The translations under genes and the position numbers were made by a program. A stretch of 64,000 bases of DNA, taken from the NCBI GenBank assembly GCA_002438805.1, contig DJQV01000016.1, positions 58,222 to 122,221 on the forward strand, given 5' to 3'. This document shows positions 42,044 to 48,094 of this stretch, piece after piece. This DNA comes from Bacteroidales bacterium UBA6377 (GTDB taxonomy: Bacteria > Bacteroidota > Bacteroidia > Bacteroidales > UBA932). The stretch's first letter is position 1. Every line of letters starts with the position of its first letter. Under the pieces are notes generated by a model. The model did not search any database. It was not told the DNA's origin and saw only the letters and a program-made list of their open reading frames with translations.

Positions 42044-45025
42044 TTAGAATGATAACTCGATACCTCCGACGACAGACTTGGTGAGAGGATATGTACCGGC
42101 AGTGAGTCCGGTGATACCCTGCTCAGGATCCCAGAAGTTGACATCGTTGAAGCAGTAGAGATTGAGGCCGCTGACATAGAACTTGAGGCCCTTGACCTTG
42201 AGTTTCTTGAGGGCGCGCTCCTGCAGAGAGTAGGAGACAGTGATGTCCTTGACGCGCAGGTAGCTTCCGTCTGCAAGCCAGCGGGTACTGAGGATGGCAT
42301 CGTTGCTGACTGACTGACCGGCAACCGGCTTAGGCTGCACTCCTGTGTCACCAGGCTTCTTCCAGTAGTTGTTGGATGAAGCCATCTGGTTCATGTTCAT
42401 CTGGGAACCGTCAGAGTTGAGATAACTCCACTCGTTGACGAGGAACACCTTGTTTCCGGCCTTGAACTCGAAGAATGCGCTAGCAGAGAATCCCTTCCAG
42501 GCGAAGCTGGTGTTGAATCCACCGATCAGCTTCGGCTCCGGTGAACCTGCATAGATCTTCTGGGCCTTGGATGCATCGTTGGTGAGAGTGCCTTCCTCAG
42601 TTCTGAAGAGAGCCTCACCATTACTCGGGTTGACTCCGTAGTAGTCGGTAAGATAGTAGGTGTATCTTGACTTGCCGACAACATAGTGCATATATGACGC
42701 AGCTGCAATCTTCTCGTCGCCTGCAAGGTCAAGGATCTCGGTGCGGTTGTATGCGAGGTTGAGTCCGGCTGACCAAAGCATGTCGCTTGTAGCGACGATA
42801 TCACCGTCAATCTGGAACTCGACACCGTCGTTTTTCATCGCGCCGGCGTTCATGAAGTTTGTGCTGAAACCGGTAGTCTGAGGCACCCTCTTGTCAAGGA
42901 GCATGTCAGTGGTCTTACGGCTGTAGACATCCACGCTACCCCTGAGCCTGTTGAAGAAGCCGAAGTCCACGCCGACATTCCAAGTACCGTTCTTCTCCCA
43001 TGAGAGATAAGGGTTTGAAGGCTGAGACGGAAGCATTCCGACCACTCCGTTGTAGGTTGACGATGCATAGACGCCATAAGCCTTATAGGCAGCGATGCCG
43101 TTGTTCCCGTTGACACCGTAGCTTGCACGGATCTTGAGAAGGTCGAGCCAACGGAACTGCATCCACTTCTCACGGGTCATGTTCCATGATGCGGAAGCGG
43201 ACCAGAAGAAGCCCCATTTGTTCTGCTCTCCGAAGAGGGAACTTCCATCCTCGCGGGCGGTGAGCTGGACGAAATATTTGTTGTCGTAGTTGTAGTCAAG
43301 GATTCCAAAGAATGAGAGGAGGGTCTCACGGGTGAATCCCTGTTCAGTCTCAGTATTTGCCTGATTGGCTGTGTTGATATACGGAATCTGAGGGTCAACG
43401 CCAGGGGCGTATGTATAGACGTATTCGTAATTGTACCTGTTGGCCTCCTGTCCGAGAAGCGCTCTCACGGAGTGGTAGCCCTCGAAGATGTTGGTATAGT
43501 TGAGGGTATTGGAGGTCGTAAGGTTCTGGAACTGGCTGTTGGTAGTCTGGAGGGTTCCGGTGCCGCCCTGCTTCGGGTGGGACTTCGGAGACCAGTACCT
43601 TCTGTCCTGGGTGAATGCGACCTCGGCGGAGTTCTTGGTCTCGGCTACGAGGTTCTTGGTGAGCTCCCAACGGAGGAAAGCGGTGCCGTTGAAGCGGTAT
43701 GACTTGGACCACTGGTCATCGTAGGCCGCGGTGGCGCGTGGGTTCTGGTTGGAGTTGGAAGGGATGTTGGTGTTGAAATCCCCGTTCTCATCGTACTTCG
43801 GAGTCCAAGGCAGGAGAGAAAGTCCAGCCCAAGCCGGGTTGGCATAGTAAAGGGACTCCATCGGGACATCGTTCTGCTCAGTGTAAGCCGCATTCACACG
43901 GACTCCTGTCTCAAGATTGCTGAGAAGTTTGTAGTCGGCGTTGATACGGGCCTGGAACTTGGAATAGTCGATACCATAGAAGACACCATCGTTCTTGTGA
44001 TAAGACACTGAAGAGAAGTATTTTGCCTTGTTGGTACCGCCACGGGCGCTGATCTCGTACTCCTGAAGCACGCCCGGACGAGTGAAGTGCTCCATCCAGT
44101 TGGTCTGTTCCTTGGAGAGCAGAGACAGCGGACGGTAGTAGGTACCGGTAGGATCGTCAGGATCCATACCCGCATTATATACGGCATCCCTCTGATATGC
44201 GAGGAGCTCGCTCGGGGTCATCATGCGGAAACCGCTATCGCTCTGGAGCCATGATACGCCGTACTTGGCACGGGCATCGAACTGGGCCTGTCCTTCCTTG
44301 CCGCTCTTGGTGGTGACGAGGATGACGCCGTTGGCCGCACGTGATCCGTAGACCGCAGCGGCAGCCGCATCCTTGAGGACGGTGATGGACTCGATATCGT
44401 TAGGGTTGATGGTGGCGATGGAGTTGGACTGGTTGGTCATCTCGGATGTGCCTGCGGAAATAATAGGAATACCATCCACAACCCAGAGAGGAGCGTTGCT
44501 CGCGTTGATTGAGGAGGTACCGCGCACACGGATCTGGGATGCTGCGCCAGGCTGGCCGCTGTTGGCGGAAATCTGCACGCCGGCAAGTTTTCCGGAGAGC
44601 ATCTTGTCCACTGATGACACTGGAGCCTCGGCGAGGCCCTGTCCCTTGACGGCGGATACTGATCCCGTCACGGCCTCACGCTTCGCCGTACCGTAGGCGA
44701 CGACGATCGTCTCGTCCAGAAGCTGGGAGTCCGGATTGAGGGCGATGTCAAGGTTCTGCCTTCCGTTCACGCTGACCTCCGCCAGTACATATCCCATGCA
44801 GCTGACGGTAAGTGTTGCGTTTGAAGGCACGGAAATGCTGTATGCCCCGAAGCTGTCGGTGAGGGTGTAGTTGCTGGTGCTGCCCTTGAGCTGCACCGCC
44901 GCGCCTATCACCGGATCACCGTTGGAGGCATCTGTGACAGTACCCGACACTTTCACGCTCTGGGCGGAAAGGGATACTGTCAGAAGCGCTAAAATCGCGC
45001 TGAAAAACAGTTTCGCTTTTTTCAT
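42044..45025 (-). CDS. SusC/RagA-family TonB-dependent transporter (left)
   Basis: A 993-residue outer-membrane importer. Signal peptide (MKKAKLFFSAILALLTVSLSA), a CarboxypepD-regulatory-like domain to about residue 100, the TonB-box region LDETIVVAYG, a plug domain with the SusC signature (AGVQISANSGQPGAASQIRVRG), then a 22-strand barrel ending in GGIELSF. Energised by TonB, it imports a ligand captured by SusD. ATG at 45025 is used instead of a TTG six bases upstream. The first codons and the leader are part of the long inverted repeat shared with the right susC, and the only recognised promoter for the pair faces this gene. Confidence 0.94.
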   Translation of the reverse strand: MKKAKLFFSAILALLTVSLSAQSVKVSGTVTDASNGDPVIGAAVQLKGSTSNYTLTDSFGAYSISVPSNATLTVSCMGYVLAEVSVNGRQNLDIALNPDSQLLDETIVVAYGTAKREAVTGSVSAVKGQGLAEAPVSSVDKMLSGKLAGVQISANSGQPGAASQIRVRGTSSINASNAPLWVVDGIPIISAGTSEMTNQSNSIATINPNDIESITVLKDAAAAAVYGSRAANGVILVTTKSGKEGQAQFDARAKYGVSWLQSDSGFRMMTPSELLAYQRDAVYNAGMDPDDPTGTYYRPLSLLSKEQTNWMEHFTRPGVLQEYEISARGGTNKAKYFSSVSYHKNDGVFYGIDYSKFQARINADYKLLSNLETGVRVNAAYTEQNDVPMESLYYANPAWAGLSLLPWTPKYDENGDFNTNIPSNSNQNPRATAAYDDQWSKSYRFNGTAFLRWELTKNLVAETKNSAEVAFTQDRRYWSPKSHPKQGGTGTLQTTNSQFQNLTTSNTLNYTNIFEGYHSVRALLGQEANRYNYEYVYTYAPGVDPQIPYINTANQANTETEQGFTRETLLSFFGILDYNYDNKYFVQLTAREDGSSLFGEQNKWGFFWSASASWNMTREKWMQFRWLDLLKIRASYGVNGNNGIAAYKAYGVYASSTYNGVVGMLPSQPSNPYLSWEKNGTWNVGVDFGFFNRLRGSVDVYSRKTTDMLLDKRVPQTTGFSTNFMNAGAMKNDGVEFQIDGDIVATSDMLWSAGLNLAYNRTEILDLAGDEKIAAASYMHYVVGKSRYTYYLTDYYGVNPSNGEALFRTEEGTLTNDASKAQKIYAGSPEPKLIGGFNTSFAWKGFSASAFFEFKAGNKVFLVNEWSYLNSDGSQMNMNQMASSNNYWKKPGDTGVQPKPVAGQSVSNDAILSTRWLADGSYLRVKDITVSYSLQERALKKLKVKGLKFYVSGLNLYCFNDVNFWDPEQGITGLTAGTYPLTKSVVGGIELSF

Positions 45026-45118
45026 AAGCAAATACTTTAATTAAACAAACGTTATACTAACCACTAAAATTCTCTTGTCTTCGGCCTCCCGGCCCCTGCT
45101 ACATTAAAGGGGCGTTTT
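45003..45118. repeat. Left copy of the long inverted repeat (susC leader)
   Basis: 116 bp nearly identical, in inverse orientation, to 47975-48094. On the minus strand it runs from AAAACGCCCC through the susC ATG to GAAACTGTTTTT in the coding sequence. Differences from the other copy: one substitution (GTAGC-A versus -C before GGGG), a 3-nt indel after GGGGCCG and a 1-nt indel in the AAAG(G)TATTTG stretch. Identity stops abruptly about 23 bases into the gene. Confidence 0.95.
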
Positions 45119-45136
45119 GGGAAGCGAAATTCGGTG

Positions 45137-45167
45137 CAAAATTATCAGAATATTTCAGATAAGCAAA
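45137..45167 (-). promoter_or_regulatory. Promoter facing left susC (candidate phase-variable promoter)
   Basis: Minus strand -33 TTTG (45164-45167), 19-nt spacer, -7 TAATTTTG (45137-45144): a full consensus match. It lies 19 nt inside the left inverted repeat, giving a leader of about 105 nt that runs through the repeat to the ATG at 45025. No equivalent lies before the right repeat. Confidence 0.75.
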
Positions 45168-45500
45168 TCCGCTAGCGCCTGATTTATAGGCGGTTGACAA
45201 CACTGATTGTTATCGTTTCGGCTGTTTTTGCTTACAAATTCTTATAAAATAGCCCAAATTTCTTCCTAAATGAAAGCATTTTTTGGCGGATTTCCAAAAA
45301 TTCGCTCAAAAAGAAAATTTGAAAATTTTTAAGAATTATTTTCCTTCGGGGCGCGCGAGTCGGTGATGCCCCCTTTGGCTTGACTTCTCCGGACTGTGCC
45401 CAACTCTCAAACATAGGTACTAGCTCAGCAAAAGCGCCGCCATCCCAACATCACCAGCGGGTCATGGTTTTCAAGCGAACACCATCTGATGGAGCCCGGC
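45168..45500. other. AT-rich gene-free stretch inside the switch
   Basis: About 330 bases between the switch promoter and the DUF4143 gene end. It contains a small dyad (TTGACAA...TTGTTATC, near 45194-45214), a hairpin CGCCT...AGGCG near 45176-45192, and a strongly A/T-rich block at 45230-45340. No gene is supported. These dyads could be binding sites for the invertase, an enhancer-type factor or a regulator, but nothing in the sequence shows which. Confidence 0.4.
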
Positions 45501-46772
45501 TCAATCTTTCAGACAACCGACAGGAACTATATATATACCGTCTTTGCGGCGATATGCATAGTCCCCGACTCCGACGAGCACCATCATGAATGAGGGTGCA
45601 TTCATCTTGTCGGTGTTGATTCTCCCCGCCAGTTCAATCAGATTTCCGGCCCCCTCTTCGATGAGCTTGTCGCCGCCCAATTTCACCTCTACAAGACCAT
45701 ACTTTCCATTGTGCAGATGTATTACGGCGTCACACTCCAGACCGTTTTTGTCGCGATAATGGTAAACCTCTCCTCCTATGGCTCCAGCAAAGACACGAAG
45801 ATCCCGGACGCATAGAGCCTCAAACAAGAGCCCCATCGTCTTGATATCCAGAATGAGGTCTTTTGGCCCAAGGCCCAGCACGGCTGTACCTATCGAAGGA
45901 TCCACAAAATATCGGGTGTTCGTTGTCCTGACAGCGGTCTTTGAACGGAGATTGGGATTCCAGGCCTCGGAATCTTCAATGACGAAGATTTTGCGCAGTG
46001 CCTCCAGATAACTGGCAGCCGTCTTCGTGCTGATTTCATTTTCATCGTTGTTTCTCATGTCTTCAACGATTGTCTCTATCGTGGCTTGAGTCCCCTGATT
46101 TCTGGCATACGAGCGAAGCAGCAACCGGGTGGTTGTTGCATTGCGGTTCACACCGCCCACCCTCGCGACATCTTTCTTGATCACAGCATCCACATAGTCA
46201 AACGCTTGGGACAAAGCGGCCTCTCCCTCCAAGTTGCAAGCAAACGGCCAGCCTCCACGACAAATCAAGTAAGCCAGATCGTCTAACCTCAATTTGTTGG
46301 TGGCGCTGATCCTCTCCGGTGTTTCAAATAACTGGGCCAAACCTACTTGCCCAGTAGACTCCCCTGACTCATACAGGCTCATCGGCCGCATGGTAAGCCA
46401 GGTGAAACGACCGGTGCCGGAATGGTGCATCTCTTTTTCTTCTGCAGGTACGGCCGAACCGGTCAATATGAACTGTCCCACTGCGCTCCGATGGTCAACC
46501 TCGTACCTGATGGCATCCCAAAGTTTGGGGGCCAACTGCCACTCATCTATAAGCCGAGGAGTGTCTCCTGCAAGCAGGACAGAGGGGTCAATCCCAGCCA
46601 GCTGCAAGTTTGTTTCCAACGATGCCGGATTGTCCATGAATAAAATACTGCCTGCGTGTTGCTCCGCCGTGGTGGTTTTCCCACACCATTTCGGTCCTTC
46701 TATCAGGACTGCTCCCTTGCTTTCAAGTTTCTTGGAGAGGATCTTATCCGCAATTCTATGTTTGTATTCCAT
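45501..46772 (-). CDS. ATPase with AAA_14 and DUF4143 domains
   Basis: A 423-residue protein: N-terminal P-loop LIEGPKWCGKTTT, Walker B-like RLIDEWQ, and GQFILTGSA typical of AAA_14 ATPases, then a C-terminal DUF4143 region ending in a nuclease-like fold core (HYRDKNGLECDAVIHL...YGLVEVKLGG), resembling the PD-(D/E)XK pattern. These proteins are widespread, often duplicated and horizontally spread in Bacteroidota; their function is unknown. ATG at 46772 resembles the usual start of the family; ATG at 46787 is also possible. A TATCTTTG box lies just upstream. It sits between the invertase gene and the switch promoter, possibly as cargo. Confidence 0.85.
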   Translation of the reverse strand: MEYKHRIADKILSKKLESKGAVLIEGPKWCGKTTTAEQHAGSILFMDNPASLETNLQLAGIDPSVLLAGDTPRLIDEWQLAPKLWDAIRYEVDHRSAVGQFILTGSAVPAEEKEMHHSGTGRFTWLTMRPMSLYESGESTGQVGLAQLFETPERISATNKLRLDDLAYLICRGGWPFACNLEGEAALSQAFDYVDAVIKKDVARVGGVNRNATTTRLLLRSYARNQGTQATIETIVEDMRNNDENEISTKTAASYLEALRKIFVIEDSEAWNPNLRSKTAVRTTNTRYFVDPSIGTAVLGLGPKDLILDIKTMGLLFEALCVRDLRVFAGAIGGEVYHYRDKNGLECDAVIHLHNGKYGLVEVKLGGDKLIEEGAGNLIELAGRINTDKMNAPSFMMVLVGVGDYAYRRKDGIYIVPVGCLKD

Positions 46773-46801
46773 ATTTTTAAAAAGCATCTGATTCTCAGAA
46801 G

Positions 46802-46809
46802 CAAAGATA
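46802..46809 (-). promoter_or_regulatory. -7 element before the DUF4143 ATPase gene
   Basis: TATCTTTG on the minus strand, exact TAnnTTTG match, 14 nt before the ATG at 46787 and 29 nt before 46772. No good -33 element; the region upstream is the 23-nt tandem repeat. Confidence 0.45.
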
Positions 46810-46832
46810 GAAAAATATTTTCCATTTCCTAA

Positions 46833-46900
46833 GTTGGCGCATTTTTGCTTCCCGGTTTGGCGCATTTTTGCTTCCCGGTTTGGCGCGTTTTTGCTTCCCA
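46833..46900. repeat. Three tandem copies of a 22-23 nt repeat
   Basis: Units at 46833-46854, 46855-46877 and 46878-46900, consensus GTTTGGCGCATTTTTGCTTC then CCG; one substitution (GCGC-G) in the third and one missing T in the first. A partial fourth unit (GGTTGGCC) follows. Located directly upstream of the ATPase promoter. Confidence 0.85.
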
Positions 46901-46911
46901 GGTTGGCCGTA

Positions 46912-46971
46912 TTCCAAAATTTACGCTAAATATTGGAGTGGCATTCCAAAAATTACGCTAATTTTTGGAAT
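46912..46971. repeat. Two tandem palindromes centred on CGC
   Basis: The second is perfect: ATTCCAAAAATTA (46943-46955), CGC, TAATTTTTGGAAT (46959-46971), arms of 13 bp. The first, around 46916-46938 (CCAAAATTTA, CGC, TAAATATTGG), has one mismatch. Two adjacent copies of the same operator-like dyad suggest a protein-binding site between the ATPase and invertase genes. Confidence 0.75.
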
Positions 46972-47034
46972 TGCACAAACTGATATTGCCAGATGTCCAT
47001 GGGGTGATTTTCCACAAATTTGTGGTCCACAAGT

Positions 47035-47658
47035 TTATGGAATCGCCTCCGCTTCTCCTGGACTTTCGGCATCGGAGAGGCAGCGTGAGAGGGTGTTGCG
47101 ATGAATCCCGTAGAGCCGTGCCACGGCGGCCCTGGACATTCCTTCATCCAGCATCCCGCGTATTTTCTCCTGTTCGGAGAGCACCTTGGCGACCTTGCGG
47201 CTGCGGCCTGCGGGTCTGCCGAGTTTGATGCCTGAAGCTTTTTTGGCGGCGAGGGCTTCTTTTGTGCGTTGTGATATGAGGTTTCTCTCTATCTCGGCGG
47301 CCAGCCCGAAAGCGAAGGCTATGATCTTGGAGTTGAGGCTGTCGGAGAGTTCGAAGTTGTCTTTTATTGAGCGTATCATGATGCCACGCTGGGTGCAGCT
47401 GTTGAGGATTGACATGATCATCAGCAGGTTGCGCCCGAGGCGTGAGAGTTCCGTGCAGACTATCGTGTCCCCGTTCTCCATTTTCCTTATGGCCCGGCCG
47501 AGGTTGCGTTTTTCCCATGCCACGGTCCCGGACACGGATTCGGTCACCCAGTTGTCTATCTTCATCCCCCGCGATGCGCACCAGCGGGTGATTTCATATT
47601 TCTGGCTTTCGTGGGTCTGGAGTTGCGTCGAGACCCGGATGTAGGCAAATACTTTCAT
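47035..47658 (-). CDS. Serine DNA invertase of the Mpi family
   Basis: A 207-residue resolvase/invertase. The N-terminal catalytic domain has the nucleophile Ser10 in YIRVSTQ and the arginines Arg73 and Arg76 in ELSRLGRNLLMI; the E helix follows (GLAAEIERNLISQRTKEAL). After KLGRPAGR comes a C-terminal helix-turn-helix (GMSRAAVARLYGIHRNTLSRCL). The N-terminal pattern and the length match Mpi, the master invertase of Bacteroides that flips capsule promoters. It lies inside the inverted repeat pair, as hin does, and is read from the promoter at 47694-47725. All catalytic residues are present, so it should be active. Confidence 0.92.
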   Translation of the reverse strand: MKVFAYIRVSTQLQTHESQKYEITRWCASRGMKIDNWVTESVSGTVAWEKRNLGRAIRKMENGDTIVCTELSRLGRNLLMIMSILNSCTQRGIMIRSIKDNFELSDSLNSKIIAFAFGLAAEIERNLISQRTKEALAAKKASGIKLGRPAGRSRKVAKVLSEQEKIRGMLDEGMSRAAVARLYGIHRNTLSRCLSDAESPGEAEAIP

Positions 47659-47693
47659 ATCGGTGGTTTTAAATCTGTGCGGGCGGGTGTTTC

Positions 47694-47725
47694 CAAAGGT
47701 AGGTGTTTCCCAAAGGCGGCCCCAA
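47694..47725 (-). promoter_or_regulatory. Promoter of the serine invertase gene
   Basis: Minus strand -33 TTG (47723-47725), 21-nt spacer, -7 TACCTTTG (47694-47701), 35 nt before the invertase ATG. The -33 TTG is the first base triplet of the tandem 21-nt repeat array. Confidence 0.6.
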
Positions 47726-47806
47726 GGCAGGTGCTTCCCGGTTCAAGGCAGGTGCTCCCCGGTTCAAGGTGGGTGCTTCCTGGTTCAAGGTAGGTGCTTC
47801 CCGGTT
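47723..47806. repeat. Four tandem 21-nt repeats upstream of the invertase
   Basis: Units start at 47723, 47744, 47765 and 47786, consensus CAAGGTAGGTGCTTCCCGGT plus T, each with one or two substitutions; a truncated fifth begins at 47807 and merges into a REP-like hairpin. On the minus strand every unit contains a near-promoter string (TACCTTGA). Confidence 0.9.
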
Positions 47807-47807
47807 C

Positions 47808-47928
47808 AAGGTAGGGGAGAAAAAGGTCAAATCTACCCCAACCTTTTACGGTGGGAGGCCGCTGGGGGCCTTGTATGGGCGGGGCCTCACAAAGGTAGGG
47901 GTAAAAACCGCCCAAAATACCCCAACCT
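47808..47928. repeat. Two tandem REP-like hairpin elements
   Basis: Copies at 47808-47847 (AGGTAGGGGA ... TACCCCAACCTTTT) and 47893-47928 (AGGTAGGGGTA ... TACCCCAACCT). Each is an imperfect hairpin with 15-nt interior; the same element occurs as an inverted pair at 33356-33473. Confidence 0.75.
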
Positions 47929-47974
47929 GCCAGGCAAGGGCTTCACAAATCCCTGCCCGGCAGGGATGCCGCAA

Positions 47975-48094
47975 AAAACGCCCCTTTAATGTAGCCGGGG
48001 CCGCAGGGAGGCCGAAGACAAGAGAATTTTAGTGGTTAGTATAACGTTTGTTTAATTAAAGGTATTTGCTTATGAAAAAAGCGAAACTGTTTTT
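47975..48094. repeat. Right copy of the long inverted repeat (susC leader)
   Basis: 120 bp nearly identical to the reverse complement of 45003-45118, from AAAACGCCCC through the ATG at 48072 to GAAACTGTTTTT. It contains TAACGTTTGT (48042-48051), present in both copies and reminiscent of the Mpi target core as I remember it (ARACGTWCGT). Confidence 0.95.

Larger units (their letters stand above)
47659..47974. other. Repeat-rich gene-free stretch inside the switch
   Basis: About 315 bases between the invertase start and the right inverted repeat. It holds the invertase promoter, a four-unit 21-nt tandem repeat, two REP-like hairpins and a hairpin ATCCCTGCC...GGCAGGGAT near 47949-47968. No TTTG tetramer exists on the plus strand from 47821 to 47974, so no standard promoter can be drawn for the right susC. 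Confidence 0.6.
45003..48094. mobile_element. Putative invertible promoter switch between two susCD operons
   Basis: The segment lies between divergent susC genes, is bounded by a near-perfect inverted repeat of about 116-120 bp, encodes an Mpi-family serine invertase and has one outward promoter just inside the left repeat. These are the parts of a Hin/Mpi-type switch: recombination across the repeats would turn the promoter from the left to the right operon. In the orientation given, the left operon is predicted ON and the right one OFF. Inversion itself is inferred, not seen. No transposase or target duplication is visible. Confidence 0.65.

Noticed and set aside
47723..47806. Possible CRISPR array
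   Set aside because: The 21-nt units touch each other without spacers and there are no cas genes in the window.
47655..47915. Minus-strand open frame of 86 codons ending as ATGA on the invertase start
   Set aside because: It reads through the 21-nt tandem repeat (seven codons per unit, giving LEPGSTY-like repeats) and a REP-like hairpin. Because 21 is a multiple of three, all frames stay open; no signal or family is seen. The stop/start overlap is probably chance.
47663..48032. Plus-strand open frames over the same repeats
   Set aside because: They come from the repeat period, run into the right inverted repeat and have no recognised domain.
48040..48051. Promoter inside the repeat (AACGTTTG)
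   Set aside because: TA and TTTG are three bases apart instead of two and there is no TTG at the right distance. If it were active, both susC genes would be constitutive, which would weaken the switch model.
45003..48094. Composite transposon explanation of the inverted repeat
   Set aside because: There is no transposase, the repeat includes functional susC leader and start codons on both sides, and a serine invertase is present instead. No target duplication is visible.
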